Assembly: GCF_014174495.1 (NCBI RefSeq)
Contig: NZ_JACJHR010000011.1
Span: forward strand, 1-64,000
Direction: 5' to 3'
DNA: 64,000 nt
Origin: Amycolatopsis echigonensis
Lineage (GTDB): Bacteria > Actinomycetota > Actinomycetes > Mycobacteriales > Pseudonocardiaceae
This document shows, in pieces, positions 31,033-39,778 of this stretch. Below the pieces are notes generated by a model. It did not search any database. It saw nothing but the letters and a program-made list of their open reading frames with translations, and was not told the DNA's origin. The first letter of the stretch is position 1. The number at the start of each line of letters is the position of its first letter. A program made the position numbers and the translations under genes.

Positions 31033-34000
31033 CTACCTGGTCCGGATGATCGGCGCGTCGTCGTCATCGTCGAGGGAACCGGTGATCCGGCTGGCGGGCT
31101 CGGCCAGGTTGTCGAAGACCGCACCCTCCACGCGGTATGCGGAACGCCGCTCGGTGTCGCCACCGCCGCCACCGCCGCCGTGTCCGCCGCCCATCGAGCC
31201 CATGCCGGGCATCCCGGAACCGCCGGACCCCGACTGGCCGGATCCGCCGGAATGGTCGCCTGCCGGTGCTCCCGGCTGCGAGAACCCGCCGCCGGACTGG
31301 GTGCCGGACACCGGCGTGCTGTCGGACACGGGGCCACCGTGCAGCGGAGCGCTCGGAGCACCCGCGGGCACGCCCGAGTGCGCAATCTCCGGACCGGGAC
31401 CACCCGGCATGGCATGACCCGGCGCCCCGCTCGGGACGCCGTGGTGCAGCGGCTGGACCGGGTGCTGTCCCGAACCGCCGAGCGAATCGCCCCCGTGCGA
31501 GGTCCCGGGACCACCTCCTGGGTGCCCGCCGAACGGGTCGCCGGTGTGCGAGATCTCCGGACCTGGTCCGCCCTCCATCGGATGCACCGATGCGGGGTGG
31601 CTGCTGCTCGGCGAGGCACCGCCGCGCCCGGGACCGTCTGGTCCCTGGTGGTCACCGGCGTGCTTGCCGGGACCGTCGTCGCCGTGCTGGGGACCGTCTC
31701 CCGCGTGGTGCCTCCCGGTGCTGTCGCCAGGCATCCGCGGGCCGTGGTCCACCGCGTGCGCGCCCTGCGGCTTGTCCTCCTCGCCGAGCGTGTACGTCGT
31801 CGGGTTGCCCTTGCCGTCGTCGACCGTGACGACGGTCGGCCCGTTCGGTCCGTCCGGACGCTCGGCGGTGATCTTCAGGTCGCCGTCGCGGAGGTGGATC
31901 TTGCCGTCCGGACCGGGGTGGTGGACGTCGGCGCCATGCTGTCCGTCGGGCGCGGACTTGTCGTCGGACCAGTCGATCTTGAAGTCCTTGACCTGCCCGG
32001 AACCCTCGCCGATCTTGATGTCCATCTTGCCGTCGTGGTCCGGCTCGGACATCTCGAACGTCTTATTGCCCTGCTTGACCTTCAGGACCTCCCGGTCGTC
32101 TTCGTCGGGCTTCCCGTCATCGGGCTTGCCATCGTGGTCCTTGTCCGCGCCTGGCTTGCCGTCTTCGCCGCCGGGGCCGCCGTCGGCGGGGTCGGTCTTG
32201 ATCGGCGGACCGTCCACCGGACCGCCGCCCGGGGAACCGCCGCCGCCCTTGTCGCCAGGGGTCTTGTCGCCAGCGATCTTGTCGTCCGGGCCCTTGCCGT
32301 CGCCGCCGGTCGAACCGGGTTCGCCGCCGCCCGGTCCGCCGAGGGGGGCGCCGCCGTGACTGCCCTGCGCGTCCTTCTTCAGCGACTCCATTGCGGCCTC
32401 GGCCTTTTGCTTGGCCTCCGCCTGAGCCTTTTGCTTGGCCTCCGCCTGAGCCTTTTGCTTGGCCTCTTGTTCGGCCTTCTGCCGGGCCTCTTCCTCGGAC
32501 TGGGCCTGGTCCTGCCCGCCGCCGGAACCACCCGGGCCCGAACCGCCGGGGCCGGAGCCAGACCCGCCGGAGCCGCCGCCGGGATCGGTCTTGATCGGCG
32601 GACCGTCGACCGGACCGCCGCCGCCCGTCCCGCCACCGGAACCTCCGCCCGAGCCCCCGCCGAGCGGACCGCCGCCCGGTGCATCGGACGGGACGTCGAG
32701 GTCGGGAACCTTCGCGCCGCCACCGCCGGACCCGCTGCCCGAGCCCGACCCTCCGCCGGTGCCGCCCCCGTAACCACCGCCGGAACCACCGGGATGGTCG
32801 CCCTGCGGCGTGTCCGAACCGGATCCGCCGCCAACTCCCCCACCAGTGCCGCCACCGGTTTCCCCACCGGTCCCGCCGCCAGAACCACCGCCGTAACCGC
32901 CGCCAGAACCGTCCTGGCCACCGCCGTAGCCGCCACCAGAACCCTGACCGCCACCGCCGGGCCCGCCACCGCCAGGACCCTGCCCCCCGCCGCCAGGACC
33001 ACCGGAACCGCCCGAGGCGCCAGCCCCGCCGTCCGCGGCGCCCTCGAACTTGTTCTTGATCTTGCCCATCTCTTTGTCGAGCGCGTCGTAGGCCTTGTCG
33101 ATGAGGTCCTTGGCGTCCTTGCAGGCCTTCTCGAACCCCAGGTAGATGGTGTCCCACATGTCGGGGTTGAACTGGTTCATGATCCACTGCTTGGCGAGGT
33201 CCTTGCCGTGGCTCTGGATCTCGTCGTCGTCGCAGCAGCCCTGGTCGTTGAGGGTGTCGACCAGGTTGGTGCCGAAGTTGTAGTCCATCCAGCCGGCGAT
33301 CTGGGCCAGGTCGTTGACGCTGCCGTGCTCGCCGTTGGCCACCGCGATGACCTTCTGCGCCATCGTGTAGTCGGCCTTGCCGACCTCATCGCGGTACAGA
33401 GCGATGACCTGGTCGGCCTTCCCCTTGCACAGGTCGAAGAGCGTCTTCGTGGTGTGCAGCGTCGCTTCGCTGGCGTGGCTGAGGTCGTCCCCCAGTTTCG
33501 CGGCCTTCTTCTGGATGCTCTCGTTGTACCGGTCCGACGCCGCGTCGGCGCCCGCTCCGGTCCAGGTCTGGAACAGCGTGCCCAGTTCGGTTCCGGTGTC
33601 GGTCAGCGTCGACTTCACGGTTTCCGAGCCGTGCTTGAAATGCATGGCGTCGTTGATGAAACCCTCGAAGCTGATCCCGCGCTGCTCGTCGAACGGGCCG
33701 CGGATGTCCTTGTCGAGGTCGAGCTTGCGCGTGTTCCCCTTGCAGTCGTCGGGGATCTTCTCGAGCAGGCCGCCGAAGGTCTCGAACACCCGCAGCGCGG
33801 CCGCCGCGGGGTCGAAGAGTTCGTCGGACGTCTTCGTGCCGGTGGCCGCGGCGTCCACGCCTTCGCCGGGTGCGGGCGGCTGCAACTTGTCGAGCTCGTC
33901 CTTGCCCTTGTCGACTGCCTTTTTCTTCTCGTCCTGGTTGTAGCTGTTCTGCTGGCCCTTCTGCCTGGCCTCTTCGTAGACCTGCTCGAGCGACGGGCCG

Positions 34001-34221
34001 CCGACCGGTGCCGCGAACGGATTGCCGGGGATGGGGGTGAACGTCCGCCCGTACGCGTTGATGTATTTTTCGACGTCCGCGCCCTCGTCGCCCTCGGGCT
34101 TCGGGTGCTCGTTCACCCACGCCCGGAGCAGCTCGTCCTTCATCCCCGCCGGCACTGCCGAGTTGTCGAGCAGCTTCTTGACATCCGCCCACGTCTTGGG
34201 CTGCTGCTGGTTGTCCGCCAT
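31033..34221 (-). CDS. Large WXG-like Gly-rich protein, probable type VII secretion substrate
   Basis: 1,062 residues; ATG at 34221 shares one base with the previous stop (TGATG). Residues 1-140 are charged. A helical WXG100-like region around 190-260 contains LGTLFQTWTGAGADAASDRY, where WTG replaces WXG. From about 400 to 690 the chain is Gly-rich with Ser, Gln, Tyr and Pro, interrupted near 585-607 by KQKAQAEA repeats. Then come an Asp-rich DKDHDGKPDDG motif that could bind calcium (about 694), a compact beta-like module of 100 residues (VLKVKQGNKTFEMSEPDHDG to VVTVDDGKGNPTTYTLGEED) and a His/Gly-rich tail. It looks like a secreted cell-surface protein. Operon partners are the EspC-like, ACP and acyl-AMP ligase genes. 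Confidence 0.85.
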   Translation of the reverse strand: MADNQQQPKTWADVKKLLDNSAVPAGMKDELLRAWVNEHPKPEGDEGADVEKYINAYGRTFTPIPGNPFAAPVGGPSLEQVYEEARQKGQQNSYNQDEKKKAVDKGKDELDKLQPPAPGEGVDAAATGTKTSDELFDPAAAALRVFETFGGLLEKIPDDCKGNTRKLDLDKDIRGPFDEQRGISFEGFINDAMHFKHGSETVKSTLTDTGTELGTLFQTWTGAGADAASDRYNESIQKKAAKLGDDLSHASEATLHTTKTLFDLCKGKADQVIALYRDEVGKADYTMAQKVIAVANGEHGSVNDLAQIAGWMDYNFGTNLVDTLNDQGCCDDDEIQSHGKDLAKQWIMNQFNPDMWDTIYLGFEKACKDAKDLIDKAYDALDKEMGKIKNKFEGAADGGAGASGGSGGPGGGGQGPGGGGPGGGGQGSGGGYGGGQDGSGGGYGGGSGGGTGGETGGGTGGGVGGGSGSDTPQGDHPGGSGGGYGGGTGGGSGSGSGSGGGGAKVPDLDVPSDAPGGGPLGGGSGGGSGGGTGGGGPVDGPPIKTDPGGGSGGSGSGPGGSGPGGSGGGQDQAQSEEEARQKAEQEAKQKAQAEAKQKAQAEAKQKAEAAMESLKKDAQGSHGGAPLGGPGGGEPGSTGGDGKGPDDKIAGDKTPGDKGGGGSPGGGPVDGPPIKTDPADGGPGGEDGKPGADKDHDGKPDDGKPDEDDREVLKVKQGNKTFEMSEPDHDGKMDIKIGEGSGQVKDFKIDWSDDKSAPDGQHGADVHHPGPDGKIHLRDGDLKITAERPDGPNGPTVVTVDDGKGNPTTYTLGEEDKPQGAHAVDHGPRMPGDSTGRHHAGDGPQHGDDGPGKHAGDHQGPDGPGRGGASPSSSHPASVHPMEGGPGPEISHTGDPFGGHPGGGPGTSHGGDSLGGSGQHPVQPLHHGVPSGAPGHAMPGGPGPEIAHSGVPAGAPSAPLHGGPVSDSTPVSGTQSGGGFSQPGAPAGDHSGGSGQSGSGGSGMPGMGSMGGGHGGGGGGGDTERRSAYRVEGAVFDNLAEPASRITGSLDDDDDAPIIRTR
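32196..32640. repeat. Internal repeats within the Gly-rich gene
   Basis: The coding segment for GPVDGPPIKTDP occurs twice, near 32200 and 32590, sharing more than 20 identical bases. Between them, near 32404-32465, units of about 24 bases encoding KQKAQAEA are tandemly repeated. Such repeats could change copy number and alter the length of this surface protein. Confidence 0.65.
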
Positions 34222-34553
34222 CAGAGGATCCCGTCGACGCCGTTGCCGGTCTTGGTGATGGACCCGGCCTGGTTGTCCTCGTTCTTGTCGTAGGCAGATC
34301 CGGCGGTGCCGATGTTCGTGCCGAACGATTCGAGAGCCTTGCTGTAGCCGGAGACCGCGTCCCACAGCTGCTTGGCGCCCTCGAGGTACTTGTCGGCGTG
34401 CGCCTGGTGCACCCGGCCGAACTTCTCCTTGGTCAGCTCGGAGTTCTCCAGGTCCGGATTGTCGTCAAGCAGTTTTTCCGCCAGGTCACCGATCTTCTTC
34501 GACGCCTTCGACAACGCATCGGTCGTCGCGGTGTACCCGCCCCCACCGCTCAT
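34221..34553 (-). CDS. EspC-like/WXG100-related small secreted protein
   Basis: 110 residues, ATG at 34553 one base after the ACP stop. Mostly helical with the pattern of EspC/WXG100 proteins: YTATTDALSKASKKIGDLAE, LLDDNPDLENSELTKEKFGR, VHQAHADKYLEGAKQLWDAV. The C-terminal YDKNE fits the YxxxD/E export signal of type VII secretion. No WXG tripeptide. It overlaps the start of the Gly-rich gene, so the two are made in step and may be exported as a pair, as EspC/EspA or EsxA/EsxB are. Confidence 0.75.
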   Translation of the reverse strand: MSGGGGYTATTDALSKASKKIGDLAEKLLDDNPDLENSELTKEKFGRVHQAHADKYLEGAKQLWDAVSGYSKALESFGTNIGTAGSAYDKNEDNQAGSITKTGNGVDGIL

Positions 34554-34554
34554 T

Positions 34555-34821
34555 TCAGTGCTTCTCCTCGGCTCGGCAAGCTGTCAGGGCCTCCGCGAGC
34601 ACGTCCGCCACGGATTCCACGTCGGTGAACCGATCGAGCTCGTCCAGACCGATCGACACGTCGTAGTAGATCTCCAGCGCCGCGAGAAGCCGGATCCGGC
34701 CCTTCGAGTCGATGCCGAGCTCCTCGAGCGGAGCGTCGGGTACGACGAGGGCCGGGTCGAGCCGGAAGGTGTCGCTGACGACCTTCGTGACCTCGGCGCA
34801 GTGATCACCCACGGACGCCAC
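34555..34821 (-). CDS. Acyl carrier protein
   Basis: 88 residues if GTG 34821 (AAGG nine bases upstream) is used; GTG 34812 is the alternative. It overlaps the end of the acyl-AMP ligase gene. The phosphopantetheine site is LGIDSKGRIRLLAALEIYYD with Ser in DSKG, in a typical four-helix ACP (EVTKVVSDTFRLDPALVVPD, FTDVESVADVLAEALTA). It would accept the acyl group activated by the upstream ligase. The next gene, one base away, is the EspC-like protein, an unusual partner for an ACP. Confidence 0.88.
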   Translation of the reverse strand: MASVGDHCAEVTKVVSDTFRLDPALVVPDAPLEELGIDSKGRIRLLAALEIYYDVSIGLDELDRFTDVESVADVLAEALTACRAEEKH

Positions 34822-36412
34822 CGTAACGCGCCTTGGCGGCCGACCGGGCGACCTTCCCGCTGGAAGTGCGCGGAAGTCCGCCAGAAGGGACCAGGTGTAC
34901 CGCACGGAGCGTGAGATCGTGCTCTCTCGACACCGCTCGCAGTACTGCCCGGGTCACATCCTTGACCTCGGCTTCCGCGTCCCGAGCCCATTCCGCGACC
35001 ACCATCGCGCCCTCGCCCTGTTCGTCGGCGACGCCGAACGCGGCGACCCGGTCGCGGCGGATCGCCGGGTGTGCCTCGCCCGCCGCCGCCTCGAGGTCCT
35101 GCGGGTGGAAGTTGCGGCCGTCGACGACGATCAGGTCCTTGAGCCTGCCGGTGACGTACAGGTCGCCGCGGTGGAACACGCCGAGGTCTCCGGTGCGCAG
35201 CCAGCCCACAAGCCCGTCGAGGACGCCGCCGAACGCGTCCGCGTCGCCGCGACCCCAATAGCCGGACGCGACGTTCGAGCCGTGCACCCAGATCTCGCCG
35301 ACCTCGCCCTCGGGCTGCTCGTGTCCGTCGTGGACGATCCGGACGAGCTGCCCGACCGGCCGTCCCACCGACATGACCGGCTGCCCGTCCGGCGTTTCGA
35401 CGGCGCGGCCCTGAGCAAGGGCTTCCCGGTCGAGCACCGCGCCGCGCGGCCCTTCTTCCCCCGCGCTCGCGACGTACACCGTGGCCTCGGCCAGCCCGTA
35501 CGACGGCCGATGCGCTTCCGGGCGGAACCCCCGCGGGCCGAACACCTCGTGGAAACGCTCGACCGTGCGCGGCCGGACAGGTTCGGCTCCGTTGAGCGCG
35601 ATCCGGACGTCCGAGAGGTCGAGGTCGTCCTCCGCGCCGACGTCGGCGGCCAGGTCGTACGCGAAATTCGGGGCCGCGGTGAAGACGGCCGGATAGTCCG
35701 AGAGCTGGCGTAGCCACCGCTGCGGCCGGTGCACGAACTCCGCCGGGGACATGAACACCGACCGGCCGCCGACGTAGACGGGCAGGCACAGCAACTGGAT
35801 CAGGCCCATGTCGTGGAAGAACGGAATCCAGCCGACGCAGGTCGTCTGCTCGTCCGAGGCGTACGCCTGGCTGGCCTGCCAGCAGGCCGCGACGATCGCC
35901 CGGTGCGGGATCACCGCGCCCGCCGGCTCGCGCGTCGACCCCGACGTGTACTGCAGGTAGGCCGGGCTTTCCGGATCGACGCGGACCGGGTCGATCCCCG
36001 GCCCGGACAGGTCGTCCACCACGACGAGGTCGCCGGGATCGCTGAACTCGCGCACCTTCGCCGCGGCAGCCGACGACGTCGCCCACACTCGCGCGCCGGA
36101 GTCGGCGAGGACCCCGGAGAGCCGGTCGGCCTGCGCGCGATTTCCGGGCAGCATCAGCGGAACGGCGACCATCCCGGCGGCGAGCGCGCCGAAAAACGCC
36201 AGCGGGTAAGCGAGTTCCTGGCCGGCGAGGATCGCGACGCGCTCGCCCGGCTCCGCGACCCGGCGCAATTCCCCGGCCACGATCCGGACCTTGGCGGCGA
36301 ATTCGGCCCACGTCCACGTGTGCTCGACGCCGTGATGGTGATCTTGGTGGGTGAACAACGGCCGTTCGTCGGCGGCGCGGGCGAACAGCCGGTCCACGAT
36401 CGAGACGCGCAT
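34805..36412 (-). CDS. Fatty-acyl-AMP ligase (FadD/FAAL type)
   Basis: 535 residues, ATG at 36412. ANL-superfamily adenylate-forming enzyme: P-loop YLQYTSGSTREPAGAVIPHR, GWIPFFHDMGLIQLLCLPVY, YGLAEATVYVASAGEEG, GWLRTGDLGVFHRGDLYVTG and LKDLIVVDGRNFHPQDLEAA. The last two, with NFHPQDLE, are characteristic of fatty-acyl-AMP ligases, which hand the acyl group to an ACP and not to CoA. The C-terminal lysine region SGGLPRTSSGKVARSAAKAR is complete. It overlaps the ACP gene. The product probably supplies an acyl chain for a lipid or for modifying the secreted proteins encoded downstream. Confidence 0.92.
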   Translation of the reverse strand: MRVSIVDRLFARAADERPLFTHQDHHHGVEHTWTWAEFAAKVRIVAGELRRVAEPGERVAILAGQELAYPLAFFGALAAGMVAVPLMLPGNRAQADRLSGVLADSGARVWATSSAAAAKVREFSDPGDLVVVDDLSGPGIDPVRVDPESPAYLQYTSGSTREPAGAVIPHRAIVAACWQASQAYASDEQTTCVGWIPFFHDMGLIQLLCLPVYVGGRSVFMSPAEFVHRPQRWLRQLSDYPAVFTAAPNFAYDLAADVGAEDDLDLSDVRIALNGAEPVRPRTVERFHEVFGPRGFRPEAHRPSYGLAEATVYVASAGEEGPRGAVLDREALAQGRAVETPDGQPVMSVGRPVGQLVRIVHDGHEQPEGEVGEIWVHGSNVASGYWGRGDADAFGGVLDGLVGWLRTGDLGVFHRGDLYVTGRLKDLIVVDGRNFHPQDLEAAAGEAHPAIRRDRVAAFGVADEQGEGAMVVAEWARDAEAEVKDVTRAVLRAVSREHDLTLRAVHLVPSGGLPRTSSGKVARSAAKARYGGVRG

Positions 36413-36494
36413 GACCTCGTCGGGCACGCTCGCGGACGTCCGGGACACGCAGCGCAACCTACTCGACCTCGGAACCGTCCCGCGAGCCCGGTAT

Positions 36495-37694
36495 TTACTC
36501 GCGAACCTGGGCGGCTCGGGATTCCAGATAGCGCTTCTCCGCGATACTGGCCGTCGCCTTGGCGGCCAGCCGGTAGTTCTCGTACGCGCCCGGCAGATCC
36601 CCGGCTTTCTCCAGCAGATGCGCCCGCACCGACAGCAACCGGTGGTGCCGCGCCATCCGTTCATCACTGTCCAATGTGGACAATAGCGCGAGTCCGGCCC
36701 GCGGCCCCTCGACCTCGGCGAGCGCGATCGCCCGGTTCAACGTCACCACCGGATTGTGCGCGATCCGTTCCAGGATCAAGTAAAGCGCGTGCACCTGCCG
36801 CCAGTTGGTTTCCTCCGCGGTCGCCGCGTCGGCGTGCGTCGCGGCGATGGCCGCCTGCAGCTGATACGGGCCGAGAGCCGAACCCGCGAGCGACGCTTTC
36901 GCCAGCTCAGTGCCCTCGTCGAGCATGGCGCGGTCCCACGTCGTGCGGTCCTGCTCCGCCAGCGGCACGAGGTCGCCGGACGGTGTCGTGCGCGCCGTTC
37001 GACGAGCGTGGGTCAACAGCATCAACGCGAGCAGACCGGTCACCTCGCTGTCGTCGGGCAGCCGCGCGTGCACCATCCTGACCAGGCGAATCGCCTCGTG
37101 CGCCAGGTCGGCGCGGTGCAGGTCGCTGCCGGAAGACGCGGTGTAGCCCTCGTTGAAAATCAGGTAAAGCACCTGCAGCACGACCTGCAGCCGCCCCGGC
37201 TCTTCCGAACCGGGGAACGAACTGCCCGCCGCCTTGATCCGCTGTTTGGCACGGCTGATCCGGGCAGCCATCGTGCCCTCCGGCACCAAAAACGCGCGGG
37301 CGATCTCGGCCGTGGTCAGACCGCCGACCGCACGCAGGGTCAACGCGGTCTGCGACGCCGGCGTCAGCGTCGGATGGCAGCAGAGGAACAGCAAGTGCAG
37401 TGTGTCGTCGGTGTCCGGCACCTCGGGCGCCGTCTCGACGGCGTTCGCCAGCTCACGCTCGCGGCGTGCCTGATCGCTCCGCAGCTGATCGACATAGCGC
37501 CGGGACGCGACCGTCGACAGCCAGCCGCGCGGATTGTTCGGCACGCCTTCGACCGGCCACTGCTGGGAAGCTGCGAGGACGGCCTCCTGCACCGCGTCCT
37601 CGCAGCCCTCGAATTGGCCGTACCGGCGCACGAGCACGCCGAGAACCTGCGGCACGAGTTCGCGCAGCAGGTCCTCGACGGAGGCGGCGCTCAC
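36495..37694 (-). CDS. ECF-type RNA polymerase sigma factor (ECF42 group)
   Basis: 399 residues, GTG at 37694 overlapping the DGPF gene stop (GTGA). Region 2 (LVRRYGQFEGCEDAVQEAVL, NPRGWLSTVASRRYVDQLRS) and region 4 (QTALTLRAVGGLTTAEIARA, PEGTMAARISRAKQRIKAAG) are followed by a 200-residue TPR-like C-terminal extension (LNRAIALAEVEGPRAGLALL). This architecture plus a DGPF-domain neighbour is the signature of ECF42. There is no anti-sigma gene; in this group the C-terminal extension is thought to control activity. Confidence 0.93.
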   Translation of the reverse strand: MSAASVEDLLRELVPQVLGVLVRRYGQFEGCEDAVQEAVLAASQQWPVEGVPNNPRGWLSTVASRRYVDQLRSDQARRERELANAVETAPEVPDTDDTLHLLFLCCHPTLTPASQTALTLRAVGGLTTAEIARAFLVPEGTMAARISRAKQRIKAAGSSFPGSEEPGRLQVVLQVLYLIFNEGYTASSGSDLHRADLAHEAIRLVRMVHARLPDDSEVTGLLALMLLTHARRTARTTPSGDLVPLAEQDRTTWDRAMLDEGTELAKASLAGSALGPYQLQAAIAATHADAATAEETNWRQVHALYLILERIAHNPVVTLNRAIALAEVEGPRAGLALLSTLDSDERMARHHRLLSVRAHLLEKAGDLPGAYENYRLAAKATASIAEKRYLESRAAQVRE

Positions 37695-38062
37695 GCGTCC
37701 AGTTGCCCTTCCGAGAACATCACCTGGCGCACCTCGACGCCGAGCCCCTCGATCGCGGCGTCCGGGACCTGTGCGGCCAGCTCGATCGCGCGCTCCTTGT
37801 TCTCCACGTCGATCAGGTAGTAACCGCCCAGGAACTCCTTGGACTCGAGGAACGGCCCGTCGGTCACGACCGGTTGCCCGCCTCGCACCGACACGACCGC
37901 GGCCTGCGACGGATCGGCGAGCGCCTGGGCGGCGATCAGCTCGCCGGACTTCTTCGTCGACTCCATGAACGCGGTGACGCCGTTGCCGAGGGCTTCCTTC
38001 TCCTCCTCGGTCAGCGCGTCGAGAACGGACTGGTTGATGTGCAGGCTGATCAGGAACTTCAT
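37691..38062 (-). CDS. DGPF/YCII-domain protein, ECF42 partner
   Basis: 123 residues, ATG at 38062 with GGAGCAAG upstream. MKFLISLHINQSVLDALTEE, then VVTDGPFLESKEFLGGYYLI with the DGPF motif. Genes of this family are nearly always next to ECF42 sigma factors and often belong to their regulon. Function is unknown; the fold is a ferredoxin-like dimer with a possible catalytic His/Asp pocket. Confidence 0.92.
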   Translation of the reverse strand: MKFLISLHINQSVLDALTEEEKEALGNGVTAFMESTKKSGELIAAQALADPSQAAVVSVRGGQPVVTDGPFLESKEFLGGYYLIDVENKERAIELAAQVPDAAIEGLGVEVRQVMFSEGQLDA

Positions 38063-38170
38063 CGTCTTGCTCCTCGTGGTTTCGGGGTCTTTCGCGGAGT
38101 GGTCGGAGGCGCGGGCGGGTTCTGGACATGGACCTTATGTGACGTGCATCACATCTCATTCAGGCGCACT

Positions 38171-38947
38171 ATGAACGGCATGGAGACCGACGCCTGGGCC
38201 GCGTTGGCGAGTCCGTTCGTGGAAGGCGCGTACGCGACCGTCAAGGGCCGAGTTCGCACGTACGTGCTGCATCAGCAGCTCCTGGCGCACCTTCCTCCGC
38301 CGCCGGCCACGGTGCTCGACGTCGGCGGCGGGGCCGGACACCAGTCGTTTCCGTTGGCCCGCATGGGTTACGACGTCGTACTGCTGGACTCATCCGGCGC
38401 GATGCTGGCGAAGGCAGAGCAGCGTCTCGCCTCGGAAACGGCCGAGGTCCGCGAGCGAGTCCGACTGGTACGCGGCCGAGGCGAGGACGCCGTCGTGGCG
38501 GTCGCTGGTCAGAAGTTCGACGCGGTGCTGTGCCACGGCGTGCTGATGTATGTGGACGATCCCGTGCCGATGATCGACGCTCTGTGCGCTTGCGCGGCAC
38601 CGGGCGGGATCGTCTCGGCAATGGCGCTCAACGCCGAGACGTTGGCCGTCCTTCCCGCGCTGGAGGGGCGGTGGAGCGACGCGCTGGCGGCCTTCGACGC
38701 CCACGGCGAGCTGGGCGTCCTCGGCGTTGACACGCGCGCCGACACGGTCGCGGGGCTGTCACAGCTTCTCGTCGGACAGGGAGCCGAACCGCTTGCCTGG
38801 TACGGGGTTTGGCTGTTCGCCGACTGGATGGACCTGGACGCCGACGAGAGCCGGATCGCCGAGATCGCGGAGGTCGAGCTGGAGGCCGCGCGACGAGATC
38901 CGTACCGGCGGCTCAGCCGGGTGTTCCATCTCGTCGCACGCGCCTGA
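38171..38947 (+). CDS. SAM-dependent class I methyltransferase
   Basis: 258 residues from ATG 38171 (ATG 38180 is also possible). Motif I TVLDVGGGAGHQSFPLARMG binds SAM, followed by VVLLDSSGAMLAKAEQRL and the post-motif FDAVLCHGVLMYVDDPVPMI, APGGIVSAMALNAE. It resembles CmoA/SmtA-type small-molecule or tRNA methyltransferases, but the substrate cannot be told. Divergent from the DGPF gene and convergent with the hydrolase gene whose stop is five bases away. Confidence 0.88.
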   Translation: MNGMETDAWAALASPFVEGAYATVKGRVRTYVLHQQLLAHLPPPPATVLDVGGGAGHQSFPLARMGYDVVLLDSSGAMLAKAEQRLASETAEVRERVRLVRGRGEDAVVAVAGQKFDAVLCHGVLMYVDDPVPMIDALCACAAPGGIVSAMALNAETLAVLPALEGRWSDALAAFDAHGELGVLGVDTRADTVAGLSQLLVGQGAEPLAWYGVWLFADWMDLDADESRIAEIAEVELEAARRDPYRRLSRVFHLVARA

Positions 38948-38952
38948 CTGTC

Positions 38953-39699
38953 CTATTCGGACGCGTCCCAGAACTCCGTGAGGACGCGCGCGCCCTGGAA
39001 CGGGTCCTGCGTCATCCACCAGTGGCCGAGCCCTTCCAGCACCGCGACCTTCGCCCCGGCCCGCGCGGCCGCACGGCGGCGTTGCTCGTCCGTGCCGACG
39101 AAGTGGTCCTCAGTCGCCAGCACGACGAGCCCCGGACGCTCCGCCGCGCGTTCGAGATCCCGGCCGAACTCCGCGATCGCCGGCTGCGCCGCGGACCGGT
39201 ACAGCGGGAGCACCGCGCGCGCCATGTCGTCGTTCATCCCCTCGGCGACCTTGGCGGCCACCGACTCGTGCATTCCGCCCAGCACCAGGCGCTCCGCCCG
39301 CTTTTCCACCGGCGCGCCGAACATCGCCGCGACGGATTCCTCGCCGACACCCGGTTTCTGCCACCCCTGTGCGAGGTCGTGCCACACGTAATCCGGGTCG
39401 AACGCGCCGGCTGTGTCGCTGGCCCAGCTGCGCACCAGCTCCGGACGAGCCATGACGGCGTTGAGCACGTGCGCGCCGCCCCAGTCGTGGCCGACCAGGT
39501 CGACCGGTTCGGGGAACTTCTCCAGCTCGGCGATCAACCAGTCGCGGTATTCGACAGCCTTCGCACCGAACCCGTCCGGCAGCGGAGCACCGAACCCGGG
39601 CGGGGACAGGCACACGGTCGACCGGTCGCCCAGCTCGGCAAGCAGGCGTTCCCACACCGCGGCGGTTTCCGGATTGCCGTGGACGAACACTGCGGTCAT
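38953..39699 (-). CDS. Alpha/beta hydrolase with Asp nucleophile (epoxide-hydrolase/dehalogenase type)
   Basis: 248 residues, ATG at 39699 with GGAGGAAGTCCG upstream. VFVHGNPETAAVW holds the oxyanion HGNP; the nucleophile elbow is GHDWGG with Asp72 in place of the usual Ser, the hallmark of epoxide hydrolases and haloalkane dehalogenases. LVVLATEDHFVG and GLGHWWMTQDPFQG give the acid and histidine. It is short, with a small cap domain. The divergent TetR regulator at 39779 and its operator probably control it. Confidence 0.9.
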   Translation of the reverse strand: MTAVFVHGNPETAAVWERLLAELGDRSTVCLSPPGFGAPLPDGFGAKAVEYRDWLIAELEKFPEPVDLVGHDWGGAHVLNAVMARPELVRSWASDTAGAFDPDYVWHDLAQGWQKPGVGEESVAAMFGAPVEKRAERLVLGGMHESVAAKVAEGMNDDMARAVLPLYRSAAQPAIAEFGRDLERAAERPGLVVLATEDHFVGTDEQRRRAAARAGAKVAVLEGLGHWWMTQDPFQGARVLTEFWDASE

Positions 39700-39736
39700 C
39701 GGACTTCCTCCCTCTCGTCGCTGCCACTCTACGTAC

Positions 39737-39762
39737 ACTTGCTTGTCGGCTGACAAGTAAGT
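39737..39762. promoter_or_regulatory. TetR-type operator between hydrolase and tetR gene
   Basis: ACTTGCTTGTC, GGCT, GACAAGTAAGT: 11-base arms with one mismatch, centred in the 79-base gap between the divergent genes. This fits an operator that silences both promoters. Confidence 0.75.
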
Positions 39763-39778
39763 TGTAGGGTTTCTGCAC

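Noticed and set aside
30865..34293. A 1,142-codon plus-strand open frame
   Set aside because: It is the antisense shadow of the Gly-rich gene on the minus strand; its sequence is Val/Leu/Arg filler with no domain. The minus-strand frame has ribosome-binding context and operon overlaps.
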